From JAJCYK01 sp965212195 (GTDB lineage: Bacteria; Bacteroidota; Bacteroidia; Cytophagales; Cyclobacteriaceae), in assembly GCA_965212195.1 (NCBI GenBank), contig CBDBUW010000012.1, forward strand, positions 445,357 through 509,356: a stretch of DNA of 64,000 nt, in the 5' to 3' direction. The notes beneath the pieces were generated by a model. It saw only the letters and a program-made list of their open reading frames with translations, made no database searches and was not told the DNA's origin. Below, one piece after another: positions 24,071-33,436 of this stretch (its first letter is position 1; each line of letters begins with the position of its first letter). The position numbers and the translations under genes were made by a program.

Positions 24071-25534
24071 CTAAGCTAAAATCGCCTTAATCACCTTCCC
24101 ATGCACATCGGTCAGCCGAAAATCCCTTCCTTGAAAATTGTAAGTTAGTTTTTCATGATCTAAGCCCAGTTGATGGAGCAGAGTGGCTTGTAAATCATGC
24201 ACGTGAATACGTCCACTGATACCTTCGTATCCGATCTCGTCAGTTTCTCCGTAGGTGATGCCGGTTTTGGTTCCCGCGCCCGTCATCCACATGGTAAAAG
24301 CATTACCGTGGTGATCGCGTCCCTTAAAAGGGTTTTTGATGCCTTCCCGGTTTTCCTGCATGGGAGTACGGCCAAACTCCCCACCCCAAATTACCAAGGT
24401 ATCCTCCAGCATGCCTCTTTGCTTAAGGTCCTTGATCAAGGCGGTCATGGGCCGATCCACCTCTGCACAACGCTTGAGAAATCCTCCATGAAGATTCTCA
24501 AAATCATTACTGCCATGGGAATCCCAGCCCCGATGATAGAGTTGGATAAAGCGCACCCCGCGCTCAGCCAGGCGACGGGCCAACAAACAATTATTGGCAA
24601 ATGAGATCTCTCCGGGGGAGGTTCCGTATAATTTATGGATGTAAGCAGGCTCTTCGTCTAGATTAGTGGCTTCCGGTACCGACATCTGCATTTTAAAGGC
24701 CATTTCGTACTGGGCCATACGGGTTAGGATTTCGGGATCTCCGATTTCCTGATGCGCTTGTTGGTTCAGGTCATTAATGGCATCGATCACTTTGCGCCTC
24801 ATTTGACGGCTGGTGTTCCGGGGATTGGATACATATAGCACAGCATCTCCCTTAGATCGAAATTCCACTCCTTGATGTACGGAAGGCAGAAAACCACTGC
24901 CCCATAGGCTTTTTCCCCCGCTGGGAGCGGAATTACCAGACACCAATACCACAAATCCCGGTAAATTCTCATTTTCGGATCCCAAGCCATAAGTAACCCA
25001 GGAACCGAAAGAGGGGCGACCCAGTCGCGGGCTACCGGTATGCATAAACAATTGTGCAGGCGCATGGTTGAATTCTTCCGTATATAATGCTTTCATAAAC
25101 AGCACATCATCAACCACTTCTGTGAAATGCGGCAATAGTTCAGATACCCAGGTCCCCGAATCACCATATTGAGCAAATGAAAACTGTGGTCCCAGCATTT
25201 CCGGTACCCCCCTGATAAAGGCGAATCTTTTGCCTTCTAACAAGGAATCGGGGCAGGGTTTGCCATCTAATTGATGTAGTAGAGGCTTGTAATCAAATAA
25301 TTCCAGCTGAGAGGGCGCACCCGCCATATGCAGGAAAATGATCCTTTTGGCCCTGGGGACAATTCGAGATCCGGAGATCAATTGGTCCAGACCGGTAAGA
25401 GGGGAGGTTACGGCAGACCCTGATAAAAACGCCAAAGCAGTAGCCCCCAAGCCTAAAGAACCTTGTTTTAAGAAGTGCCGACGGGTAAGATAGGCGCTTT
25501 CGCGATTAAAGAATTCCTGCAGCAGTTTACTCAT
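24071..25534 (-). CDS. DUF1501 protein with twin-arginine signal
   Basis: This 487-residue member of the DUF1501 family (sulfatase/alkaline-phosphatase-like fold) has a Tat signal (LTRRHFLKQGSLGLGATALAF, twin Arg at 18-19). Motifs include IIFLHMAGAPSQLELFDYKP, GWDSHGSNDFENLHGG, WGGEFGRTP and GRDHHGNAFTMWMTG, with probable metal-binding His/Asp residues. It overlaps the upstream gene by four bases (ATGA), so it is translationally coupled to the DUF1549/DUF1553 cytochrome protein. That pairing is widespread in Planctomycetes and Bacteroidota. It is exported folded; the reaction is not known. Confidence 0.92.
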   Translation of the reverse strand: MSKLLQEFFNRESAYLTRRHFLKQGSLGLGATALAFLSGSAVTSPLTGLDQLISGSRIVPRAKRIIFLHMAGAPSQLELFDYKPLLHQLDGKPCPDSLLEGKRFAFIRGVPEMLGPQFSFAQYGDSGTWVSELLPHFTEVVDDVLFMKALYTEEFNHAPAQLFMHTGSPRLGRPSFGSWVTYGLGSENENLPGFVVLVSGNSAPSGGKSLWGSGFLPSVHQGVEFRSKGDAVLYVSNPRNTSRQMRRKVIDAINDLNQQAHQEIGDPEILTRMAQYEMAFKMQMSVPEATNLDEEPAYIHKLYGTSPGEISFANNCLLARRLAERGVRFIQLYHRGWDSHGSNDFENLHGGFLKRCAEVDRPMTALIKDLKQRGMLEDTLVIWGGEFGRTPMQENREGIKNPFKGRDHHGNAFTMWMTGAGTKTGITYGETDEIGYEGISGRIHVHDLQATLLHQLGLDHEKLTYNFQGRDFRLTDVHGKVIKAILA

Positions 25535-27882
25535 CCTTTGGTAATCATTTCGTCCAAATTTAAAATAACCGTAGCCACTTGTATCAAGGCGAACATTTGT
25601 GAATCTCCATTTCCTTGCTGATTACTAACAAGCTGTACAGGCTCTTCCGGGGGTGTTTTAAGGGCATCATTAAACAAGCTCTTCAGAGTTTCCATTTCAT
25701 GTGCAGTGGGGTCCCGGAAAAGTGCGCTGCGATAAGCAAAAGTAATGCGATCTTCCAGCTTCTCATGGGCTCGATACATACGGCCAGCCAATGCCTGCGC
25801 GGCTTCTACATAAACTGGATCATTCAAGGTGACCAGGGCCTGCAAAGGAGTATTGGTACGAATACGCCTTGAAATGCAAAATTCCCGGCTGGGACTGTCG
25901 AAAGTGACCAGGGAAGGGTAGGGGCTTACCCGGCGCCAAAAGGTATATAACGCCCGGCGATGGCGCTCCTTGGGGTCTGCTGCGGTTTGCCATTGTTCAA
26001 CATGACGAATCACATTCCATACGCCTTCCGGTTGATAAGGCATCACACTGGGGCCATACACCTGATGGTTCATTAAGCCGCTGACCATCAAGGCCTGGTC
26101 TCTGATCTGTTCAGCGGTTAACCGCACCCGGGGACCGCGAGCCAGCAACTTGTTGTAAGGGTCTTTTTGTAATAAGTCAGGGGACACCAATGAGGATTGT
26201 TTATAAGTTGCGGAAAGTACCATCTCCCTCAACAAGCGTTTAACGCTCCATTGATAATGGGTAGAGAATTGCACCGCCAGCCAGTCCAGGAGATCAGGGT
26301 GGGAGGGTACGGCTCCCTGAGTGCCGAAATCTTCCAGGGTTTCTACCAATCCCAGGCCAAACAGCTGCTCCCAAAACCGATTTACCATTACCCGGGCGGT
26401 CAGAGGGTTGTTTGGGCTAACCAGCCATTGAGCCAAAGCCAGACGATCGGTGTTGGCCAACGAGCTACTTTGTAATCCCTGTGAATTTAGTGCCAGAGCA
26501 TTGGGCACTCGTGGATACACTTCAGCGCCCGGTACCAGCCAATTGCCGCGTTCAAACACAAAGTTTTGACGACTGGAATCCACCGGTAACTCTTGCATGA
26601 CGGGCACCATCAAAGGCTTTAAGGACACCAGGGATTTTACAGTCTCGATATAGGCCTTAGATAGCGTATCATGCTGATTACGAGACTGTTCTAGACTGGC
26701 TTGTAGTCGTGCTTTACGCTCCCTTTGGGGCCGTGAAAGCAGGGGTAAATTGGGTTCATCGCTAGTTAGATCGCGGTCTTCCGTATTATTGAAAAACGCA
26801 TACACCCCGTAGTATTCCTCATGGCGTATGGGATCATAAGGGTGGGTATGGCATTGTACGCAGGACAGGGTAGTGCCTTGCCAAACCTCAAAGGTGGTGT
26901 TCACACGATCCAGTACCGCTACCACTCGGAACTCTTCATCATCCGTACCGCCCTCATCATTATTCATGGTGTTGCGATGAAAAGCGGTGGCCAACAACTG
27001 ATCTTCGCTGGGATTGGGCAACAGGTCGCCGGCTAGCTGCTCGATGGTAAATTGATCGAATGGCATATTCCGGTTAAAGGCATCAATTACCCAATCGCGA
27101 TACATCCACATGGTTGGTCTTAGATTGTCTTTTTGATAACCCTGTGAATCTGCATAGCGGGCCAGATCCAGCCATAAGGAGGCCCAGCGCTCACCAAAAT
27201 GAGGGGAAGCCAACAAGCTATCTACCAGCTGCTCATAGGCCTGGGGTGAGGAATTGTTCAGGTACTCTTGCACCAGAGGTTCAGAAGGGGGCATCCCAAT
27301 CAGATCCAGACTTACCCTGCGCAGCAAAGTGCTTTTATCAGCCTCAGGAGCCAACTGCAGATTCTCCTGATACAAACCATCGATCACAAAGTGGTCAATT
27401 TTATTGATTACCGGGGCTGAGTAAGCTGTGGGGTAAGCTGCAGTAAGGTTAGGAGGTTCAATATTAGGATCAGGCCGTTGATACGCCCAATGTTCCTCCC
27501 AGTGCGCCCCTTGTTTGACCCATTTTTTTAGGGTCTTGATCTCCTGCGGTGACAGGGCCGGACCTTCCAGGGGCATTCTTATTTGAGGATCTTTTTCTTC
27601 AATGCGCTGAATCATAGCGCTTTGACTTGGCGAGTGGGGCACAATAGCCCGCAAACCGGAGTCAAGAGTGTCCAGGGCCTGTTCCGGAAATAAAAAGCTC
27701 AAACCGCCTTGCTGATGCACACCCCCATGGCATTTCATGCATTTCTGGGTGAGGATGGGCCTTACCTGGGCATTAAAATCTACTGGTTTTTGCAAAGAGG
27801 GGAGGAACAGTAGCAATACTACCATTGCGACGGCCACCACAGCCGCATGGAGCATAAACCGCTTTGCCCTGGTATTATCCAT
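25531..27882 (-). CDS. PSCyt1/DUF1549/DUF1553 cytochrome-type protein
   Basis: This 783-residue exported protein has an N-terminal membrane anchor, a planctomycete-type cytochrome domain with haem motif CMKCH (near residue 48), a DUF1549 domain (about 160-370) containing a second CxxCH (CVQCHTHPYDP), and a C-terminal DUF1553 domain (about 480-735; RVMVNRFWEQLFGLGLVETLEDFG, RIRTNTPLQALVTLNDP). It is co-transcribed with the DUF1501 gene. The pair probably forms a periplasmic redox or hydrolytic complex linked to sugar use. It is shorter than many relatives because no laminin-G-like insert is present. Confidence 0.92.
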   Translation of the reverse strand: MDNTRAKRFMLHAAVVAVAMVVLLLFLPSLQKPVDFNAQVRPILTQKCMKCHGGVHQQGGLSFLFPEQALDTLDSGLRAIVPHSPSQSAMIQRIEEKDPQIRMPLEGPALSPQEIKTLKKWVKQGAHWEEHWAYQRPDPNIEPPNLTAAYPTAYSAPVINKIDHFVIDGLYQENLQLAPEADKSTLLRRVSLDLIGMPPSEPLVQEYLNNSSPQAYEQLVDSLLASPHFGERWASLWLDLARYADSQGYQKDNLRPTMWMYRDWVIDAFNRNMPFDQFTIEQLAGDLLPNPSEDQLLATAFHRNTMNNDEGGTDDEEFRVVAVLDRVNTTFEVWQGTTLSCVQCHTHPYDPIRHEEYYGVYAFFNNTEDRDLTSDEPNLPLLSRPQRERKARLQASLEQSRNQHDTLSKAYIETVKSLVSLKPLMVPVMQELPVDSSRQNFVFERGNWLVPGAEVYPRVPNALALNSQGLQSSSLANTDRLALAQWLVSPNNPLTARVMVNRFWEQLFGLGLVETLEDFGTQGAVPSHPDLLDWLAVQFSTHYQWSVKRLLREMVLSATYKQSSLVSPDLLQKDPYNKLLARGPRVRLTAEQIRDQALMVSGLMNHQVYGPSVMPYQPEGVWNVIRHVEQWQTAADPKERHRRALYTFWRRVSPYPSLVTFDSPSREFCISRRIRTNTPLQALVTLNDPVYVEAAQALAGRMYRAHEKLEDRITFAYRSALFRDPTAHEMETLKSLFNDALKTPPEEPVQLVSNQQGNGDSQMFALIQVATVILNLDEMITKG

Positions 27883-27998
27883 GTATAGTTAGTATCGAGT
27901 GCTTATACGAATACAAGATAGCACTTTCACAGAAATTAGGAATCTAAGCCTTAGGTTGGTTAACCATCAACCGTGTACCGTTCACCATTTAGCGTATA

Positions 27999-28017
27999 CC
28001 CCGGAACAAGTCCGGGG
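27999..28017. other. CCCCGGA-ACAAG-TCCGGGG hairpin
   Basis: A perfect 7-bp stem with a five-base loop in the gap between two minus-strand genes. It is followed by a GC-rich run (GGGTGGGCGGGGGGCTC) that matches, inverted, the start of the dispersed repeat. Not followed by a T-run, so it is probably a repeat rather than a terminator. Confidence 0.5.
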
Positions 28018-28063
28018 TGGGCGGGGGGCTCAAGGTCAACTAGTCCTATTCTTTGTAGATCAC

Positions 28064-28576
28064 CTAATATCGATTGTTTGGCCGTTGTGTGGGCTTTACT
28101 CTTATGTATGTGCGTCTCTGCCCTGCTGATTTTAAATTTTCCTCCTTAAGTTTTTCATCAAGGGGAATTTGAACATCAACCAGCCAAAAAATTATTCCAA
28201 TAATGAATAGCAGGAAACCAAGCTTTCGCATGTCCTCATAGAGTTTGAACTCGGACTCCGAATAGACTGTTTCATAGATATCATATCTAAAATTCAAGCT
28301 ATCTGCTAAAATTCTCAATGACTGCAGTTCTTGTTTAAATTCATTGGAATCGTTATTAAAAGTTTGTGCATCATCTTTTCCATTTCTGATCGAATTAATG
28401 GGTTCTAATATTTCTTGTGACTTAAGTTTATAAACTAAATAGTCTATTTCTATTAAATCTCTACGTCGATCACGATCTAATTGATATTTAAAATACACAC
28501 CTGCAAAGCCAATAATAAGTCCGAAAAACGTTACAAATTTCCAAAGATTATCTGTAGGAAGATTAGGTATGTTCAT
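28064..28576 (-). CDS. Hypothetical two-helix membrane protein
   Basis: This 170-residue protein has two membrane helices (about residues 11-30 and 119-136). They flank a charged, probably helical cytoplasmic or periplasmic domain (RDRRRDLIEIDYLVYKLKSQE) and precede a basic tail. No family is recognised. Codon use is more AT-rich than the neighbours, which may mark acquired DNA. It sits alone between two repeat-bearing intergenic regions. Confidence 0.65.
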   Translation of the reverse strand: MNIPNLPTDNLWKFVTFFGLIIGFAGVYFKYQLDRDRRRDLIEIDYLVYKLKSQEILEPINSIRNGKDDAQTFNNDSNEFKQELQSLRILADSLNFRYDIYETVYSESEFKLYEDMRKLGFLLFIIGIIFWLVDVQIPLDEKLKEENLKSAGQRRTYIRVKPTQRPNNRY

Positions 28577-28987
28577 GTATTGCCTCTTTCCTCAAAATTA
28601 TTAATAAAAAGGATGGATTTCTGCGGATTACTTAACAAAAATCAATACTTAACACATAGCGTAAAATAACTTTTGGTAGTCACCCGTCTACCGTCTACGG
28701 TAATCTATTTCAGGCAACCTAGCGATACTCATAGTTTGTAAATTATATGTGGGTGGGCGGGGGGCTCTCCCGCACTAAAAATCGCGACAATTTTTTTTAA
28801 CTATTAATTTGTTAATTACTTGTAAAACCCTGTTTACTAATTAGTTAAGTGGAATAGTAGCAATAACAGTTGCTCCGATGAATGTCCGTAAAATCATCGT
28901 TTACAGTGTCTTACATCAGTGAAAGATTGTTAAACAATCCGTTTATTAGGTGTTATAGGGACATTCCTGTGAAATAAGGTGATTGTG
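28577..28987. other. Repeat-containing intergenic region
   Basis: The region holds an ACCGTCTACC phrase at 28681-28700, an inverted copy of the dispersed repeat at about 28700-28770, and AT-rich sequence up to the gene at 28988. No gene or RNA was recognised. Confidence 0.45.
28700..28770 (-). repeat. Dispersed GC-hairpin/AAGTTAC repeat, divergent inverted copy
   Basis: Read on the minus strand it runs GAGCCCCCCGCCCACCCA, then AATTTACAAA, then GAGTATCGCTAGGTTG. It is alignable over about 65 bases to the copies at 14389, 18530, 49475 and 59440 but lacks the downstream stem. Confidence 0.6.
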
Positions 28988-30061
28988 ATGAAATTCAGGA
29001 TGTTTATAGCACTGAGAATGCCGTTGGTAGTGGCCATAGCCGGGTTATTATCGGGGTTGGCCTATGCCCAAGACCAAGAAATCACTTCTCACTTATTTGA
29101 CTCGGACTCCGTACTTGAAATTAACTTAACCGCCAACTTTAAATCCCTACAGCGTAAAAAGCATAAGGACCCTGAGCCTGAATATTGGGCTAAACTATGG
29201 TATTTGAATGCCTCTAGTGATACCATAGCCATCAAGAGTAAGATTAAAGCCAGGGGGGAGGTGAGAAAAAAACTTTGCCCTTTTCCGCCGTTGAGGCTGG
29301 ATCTCCCCAAAAAGAAAGTGGCGGGCACTTGGTTTCAGGGTGAAAACAAATTAAAGCTGGTTACTCACTGTCGCGAACAATACCGCAACCAGACCTATGT
29401 ACAGAAAGAATACCTGATTTACAAGATATACAGCGTGATTTCGGATTTCAGCTTCAAAGCTCGCATGCTGAGGATCAACTATTATGACTCGCTTACCAAC
29501 CAGCCTATATGCAGCGAATACGCCTTTGCGCTAGAAGACTTGGACGATCTCGCCAGTAGAAATGATGCTTTGGTGGTTGAGAAAGAGGGATTACACCCCA
29601 AATTCCTGAGACCTTTCGATTATGGGGTAATGGCGGTGTTCCAATACATGATCGGAAACACCGACTGGCATGAACCTTCTCTGCACAACCTGTATTTGGT
29701 AAAACCCCGGGATCCTAACAGCCAGTATTTGGTGGCCGTTCCCTTTGATTTTGACTATAGTGGCATTATCAACTCCCATTATGCCGTTGTTCGAGATGGA
29801 TTACCTATTCAAAGCGTAAAGGAACGGTTATACCGGGGATTATGTCAGAACCAGGATATTGTTAAAGCGGTATTGGAGCATTTTGTCAAGCATAAGCAAG
29901 CGGTATATGCGGAAGTCGCCAAACATGGTGATTTATCGGATCAAGCTCGCGATTCCATGATTGATTACCTGGATGACTTTTACCAACTAATACAGAATCG
30001 CAAAGGCGAGCTTAATTACAAAATATTCAGGAACTGCAGAGAGGAAAGCAACTACTGGTAA
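28988..30061 (+). CDS. Secreted CotH-kinase-like protein
   Basis: This 357-residue protein is read from ATG 28988; a GTG at 28979 is the alternative. The signal peptide ends GLAYAQ. The body contains KIKARGEVRKKLCPFPPLRLDLPK, then KLKLVTHCRE, a helix with YVQKEYLIYKIYSVIS, ARMLRINYYD, then YMIGNTDWHEPSLHNLYLV and VPFDFDYSGIINSHYA. The NTDW...HN and FDFDYSG motifs are placed like the catalytic and metal-binding loops of CotH-type protein kinases. I infer an atypical kinase fold acting outside the cytoplasm. Related proteins occur in many Bacteroidota as hypotheticals. Confidence 0.72.
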   Translation: MKFRMFIALRMPLVVAIAGLLSGLAYAQDQEITSHLFDSDSVLEINLTANFKSLQRKKHKDPEPEYWAKLWYLNASSDTIAIKSKIKARGEVRKKLCPFPPLRLDLPKKKVAGTWFQGENKLKLVTHCREQYRNQTYVQKEYLIYKIYSVISDFSFKARMLRINYYDSLTNQPICSEYAFALEDLDDLASRNDALVVEKEGLHPKFLRPFDYGVMAVFQYMIGNTDWHEPSLHNLYLVKPRDPNSQYLVAVPFDFDYSGIINSHYAVVRDGLPIQSVKERLYRGLCQNQDIVKAVLEHFVKHKQAVYAEVAKHGDLSDQARDSMIDYLDDFYQLIQNRKGELNYKIFRNCREESNYW

Positions 30062-30160
30062 GTAAACAGGGGATAGATCCCCAGGGGAATGAGTGTAGAA
30101 GGGAGTATAAATCATTACTTAACATAATATAAATTATATAACAATAATGCAGAAGGTGCG

Positions 30161-30187
30161 GCGGTTTGCAACCGCTCTTACTTTTTT
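30161..30187 (+). terminator. Weak terminator-like hairpin
   Basis: GCGGTT-TGC-AACCGC (30161-30175) is followed after five bases by a T-rich run (CTTTTTTATT). Stem and loop are short, so termination efficiency is doubtful. Confidence 0.45.
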
Positions 30188-30319
30188 ATTATAAAAAAAT
30201 CATAAACAACCTTTCATATGCCATTGAAAAAACCAACTGATGTAACTGGTGAATAAAATGCTGATTTACTTGGTTGTTTAGGCCAACCTAACTTCGAAAA
30301 CAATTAAATTTAAATTCTA

Positions 30320-31231
30320 ATGCTAAACGTTAAAGTATATACGACTATAAGGCGATCAGCTAAACTCATTTTAGTGCTTTTACCTTTGCTTTTTACCAGC
30401 GTTGCGAGTAGCTCCCAAATTCCAACGGAAAAAGGCTGGTTGGTATTATTCGATGGTATGGACTTAAGCCATTGGGATTCTTATCTAGGCCCATATTTTG
30501 GGCCCGGAGTAAGCTGGGAAAATATTGAAGAACAGCCCCCTATTGGCCTAAATAATGACACCATGAAGGTATTTAGTATCGTGGAATTAGATGGGGAAAA
30601 AGTATTGCGAATATCCGGGGAAGCCTGGGGGGGTATATTCACGAAAAAGGAATTTGAAAATTATCACTTACAGCTCCAATTTAAATGGGGTGATAAAAAG
30701 TGGTATCCCCGTGAAAAAGTAACGGATAAACGGGACAGCGGTTTACTCTATCACGGTATAGGAAGTCATGGGCAAGATGACCTGTTTTGGCTTAAATCAC
30801 AGGAATTCCAAATACAAGAAGGTGATTGTGGGGACTTCTGGGGGGTTGCAGGTACCATCATCGATGTTCGAGCACAGCTGATGCAAGATGGTAAAACCTA
30901 CCAGTATAATGCAAATGCCCCACTGTTGACTTTCACCGAAACCGGTGATTATGGACGATATTGTAAAAAAAGCCCCGATGCGGAAAATCCATCAGGCACT
31001 TGGAACACTCTAGATTTGTATTGTTTTGGGGGAACCAGTGTACACATGGTCAATGGGACAGTTACAATGATACTGGAAAACTCCAGGCATAGGGTCAACG
31101 GAGCAGAAGTACCACTCACGAAAGGTAAGATTGAGATTCAGTCAGAATCTGCGGAAGTATACTACCGCAATATTAAATTAAAGTCCATCGATCGGATTCC
31201 TCAGGAGATCCTAAATGCAGGTAGTCATTAA
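30320..31231 (+). CDS. Secreted DUF1080 (3-keto-disaccharide hydrolase-type) protein
   Basis: This 303-residue protein has a signal peptide (LILVLLPLLFTSVASSSQ) and a concanavalin-like DUF1080 domain. The domain opens with GWLVLFDGMDLSHWDSY and includes GGIFTKKEFENYHLQLQFKWG, RDSGLLYHGIG, SQEFQIQEGDCGDFWG, WNTLDLYCFG and KGKIEIQSESAEVYYRNIKLK. The family includes 3-keto-glycoside hydrolases and typically acts with Gfo/Idh/MocA oxidoreductases. One such oxidoreductase is at 46942, not adjacent. Periplasmic sugar processing is the likely role. Confidence 0.9.
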   Translation: MLNVKVYTTIRRSAKLILVLLPLLFTSVASSSQIPTEKGWLVLFDGMDLSHWDSYLGPYFGPGVSWENIEEQPPIGLNNDTMKVFSIVELDGEKVLRISGEAWGGIFTKKEFENYHLQLQFKWGDKKWYPREKVTDKRDSGLLYHGIGSHGQDDLFWLKSQEFQIQEGDCGDFWGVAGTIIDVRAQLMQDGKTYQYNANAPLLTFTETGDYGRYCKKSPDAENPSGTWNTLDLYCFGGTSVHMVNGTVTMILENSRHRVNGAEVPLTKGKIEIQSESAEVYYRNIKLKSIDRIPQEILNAGSH

Positions 31232-31325
31232 TTTAGAGCAAAACAGCTTGTTTCAGTAGCTCAAACCAGAGACGCCCATGCTAACAGTGTCATCGTTTTC
31301 TTAGGATTCGAATATTAACTGAAGC

Positions 31326-31739
31326 TTATTTTGTCTTAATCTCAATTACCCCCATTCCTCCTCTGGAGCCGTACTTTCCAGATCTTGCGGCAGAAATGAC
31401 ATTTATGGATCTTACCTGGTTCACATCAATACTACTCACACTGGTATATCCTCGGCCCACTGCCAGACCATCTACTACAAACAACGGTTCACTGCTGCCA
31501 GCGATGGACCTTCCACCGCCCAAAACGCGGATTTCCGGATTACTGTCGGGCCCGGTGACCCGAAGGTGTGACTCTTTCCTCAACATCTGCAGAATGTTGG
31601 TATAGCCATAACTTATTTCTGACTCTTCATTTACAGTACTGCTTACAGTACCACTTTTAGTACTGGTGCACCCGAACTGTGCACCGGTAATAAGCAAAAA
31701 CAAGAAACAGACGATGGGAATTACCTGAGAGGTCTTCAT
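31326..31739 (-). CDS. Stand-alone TonB-plug-domain lipoprotein
   Basis: This 137-residue protein has a lipoprotein signal ending ITGAQFGC. Its mature part is a single TonB-dependent receptor plug-like domain: YTNILQMLRKES, IRVLGGGRSIAGSSEPLFVVDGL, then INVISAARSGKYGSRGGMGVIEIKTK. The VVDG and YGSRGGMGVIEI signatures are those of SusC/RagA plugs, but no barrel follows. It may act as a periplasmic interaction module with SusC-type receptors encoded elsewhere, or be a remnant; the intact lipobox and ends favour a functional protein. Confidence 0.82.
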   Translation of the reverse strand: MKTSQVIPIVCFLFLLITGAQFGCTSTKSGTVSSTVNEESEISYGYTNILQMLRKESHLRVTGPDSNPEIRVLGGGRSIAGSSEPLFVVDGLAVGRGYTSVSSIDVNQVRSINVISAARSGKYGSRGGMGVIEIKTK

Positions 31740-32197
31740 AGCTCTAGTTTTAATAGGATGCTATCTACAATTTACTATAAAATTTAGTTACAAATCGTTT
31801 TTCATGTTTGAATAATTCAACATGAATCCATAAAATTCGGATAATGTAGATCCCCCCCTGATCGTTATTAATTGATATTAATTATAACCAAACGTTAAAT
31901 TCTTCCCGATACTGTAGTCGGGACTGGCCCTTACCTCCCCCAACCTGCCTGCAGACAGGGCCATCTTAACGTTATATTAACATAACGTAGCCCATTGCAT
32001 AGCAATAATATTACGATATGCGGTCAGGCTTGTGAATTAATGTAAAATAGTCCCATCTACCGGACGTTTTACCAACGTTTTTTATGGCAAAAGATTCCTT
32101 TTCAATTATTTATGTCTCATGGTAATTCACTGCTCCCTTCCATATTGCTGATTTTTTCCTAATTTGCTCAACAAAGCCAAAACAAAACCCATCGCTG
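31740..32197. other. Intergenic region upstream of the first cyclase
   Basis: This region holds an imperfect CCTGCCTGCAGACAGG palindrome (31944-31959) and the hairpin ACGTTAT-ATTAAC-ATAACGT (31969-31988). A phrase ACATAACGTAGCCCATTGCA (31980-31999) recurs almost unchanged upstream of the second cyclase (33633-33653). No gene was seen. Confidence 0.45.
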
Positions 32198-33436
32198 GTG
32201 CCACGACAATTAACCGCCATCATGTTTACCGATATTGCCGGATTTACTACTCTGATGGGTAGGAATGAGCATCGGGCCATGGAGACTCTGGAAAAAAACC
32301 GCAGGATCCAAAAGAAGCAGATTGAAGATTATCATGGCATTTGGCTGAAGGAAATGGGCGATGGGATCCTGGCCTGCTTTAGCAGCGCCCTCAACGCGGT
32401 CTACTGTGGCAATACCATCATCAATCAAACCAAGGATGATCCCGACCATCAGATAAGAGTAGCCATTCATATTGGGGAAGTGGTGTTTGCCAATGGGGAT
32501 GTGTTTGGCGACGGAGTCAATATTGCCTCTCGCATAGAAACCGCAGCCCAGGCCGGACAGATTTGCGTGTCCGGGTCGGTGGCCGAAAACATAAAGAATA
32601 TAGAGGGTATATCAGTTGAGTTTATCGAAGAGAAAGAGTTTAAAAATGTAGACGTACCGGTGAAACTTCACAGTGTTAAGGTAGATAAGGAATTTCCGGT
32701 TTCAGAGCCCAGACCTTCCCTGGCCGGGCTTAAGAAAAATCTACAGATGCCCCCTATCCCTCATGTAGCGCCACCCAAGCAAAAGGTATACAGCGAAGTT
32801 GAACTGCCTATTGCCACCAGAAGATTATATGGATTCGCTTGGGGCCAGATGAAAAAGTTTTTCTTGCCCTTGTTTTTGATAGTGGTGATCCTGGCTTTTG
32901 CTCAAATTCCACTGCGGGTTTTTGAGGAGGGCGAGAGCGGGGCATTTGCGCAAATCTTCCAGGTGGCCTATTGGTTCTTCATTGTAGCACCTCTTGATTA
33001 TGGATCCTCCTTTGTGTTTTTAAGCGCTGCGCGAGATTCGGAACCGGATATTAAGGAAATCAGAGTGGGTTTTTACTATTACTTAAATGTAATCACTGCG
33101 CGATTATTAGTAACAGCCATTGTAGCTCTGGGATTGTTTATGGTGGTGGTACCTGGAATTATTTTCGCTTGCCGTCTGGCACTGGTACCTTACCTGGTAG
33201 TAGATAAGGGTTTGGATGCCATAAAAGCAGTGGAAACCAGTTGGAAAATGACCAGGGGCCATGCCAGAACCATTTTCTGGATGGGACTTCTGATCTTGCC
33301 CATAATCCTAGCGGGATTGATCGCGTTTGGCATTGGAGTTATTGTGTCCTTGATGTGGATAAAATTGGCATTTGCCGCACTTTATGTGGCTATAGATCAA
33401 AACACTGAGGAACCAATTCCGGTAGCGGCTGATTGA
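32198..33436 (+). CDS. Class III adenylate/guanylate cyclase with C-terminal membrane domain
   Basis: This 412-residue protein starts at GTG 32198, because the catalytic domain begins at once (PRQLTAIMFTDIAGFTTLM). Metal-binding Asp12 and Asp55 (KEMGDGILA) are present, as are the transition-state Asn/Arg in GDGVNIASRIE. After a proline-rich linker (about 175-205) come about five membrane helices (215-400) unrelated to known cyclase anchors and resembling DUF975/GlpM-like membrane domains. The cyclase thus faces the cytoplasm with the membrane part at its C-terminus, the reverse of the protein at 59693. It should make cAMP or cGMP; base specificity was not assigned. Confidence 0.87.
   Translation: MPRQLTAIMFTDIAGFTTLMGRNEHRAMETLEKNRRIQKKQIEDYHGIWLKEMGDGILACFSSALNAVYCGNTIINQTKDDPDHQIRVAIHIGEVVFANGDVFGDGVNIASRIETAAQAGQICVSGSVAENIKNIEGISVEFIEEKEFKNVDVPVKLHSVKVDKEFPVSEPRPSLAGLKKNLQMPPIPHVAPPKQKVYSEVELPIATRRLYGFAWGQMKKFFLPLFLIVVILAFAQIPLRVFEEGESGAFAQIFQVAYWFFIVAPLDYGSSFVFLSAARDSEPDIKEIRVGFYYYLNVITARLLVTAIVALGLFMVVVPGIIFACRLALVPYLVVDKGLDAIKAVETSWKMTRGHARTIFWMGLLILPIILAGLIAFGIGVIVSLMWIKLAFAALYVAIDQNTEEPIPVAAD

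Noticed and set aside
30147..30194. 15-codon frame (MQKVRRFATALT...) over the hairpin at 30161
   Set aside because: Too short, no ribosome-binding site, and explained by the hairpin; likely chance.
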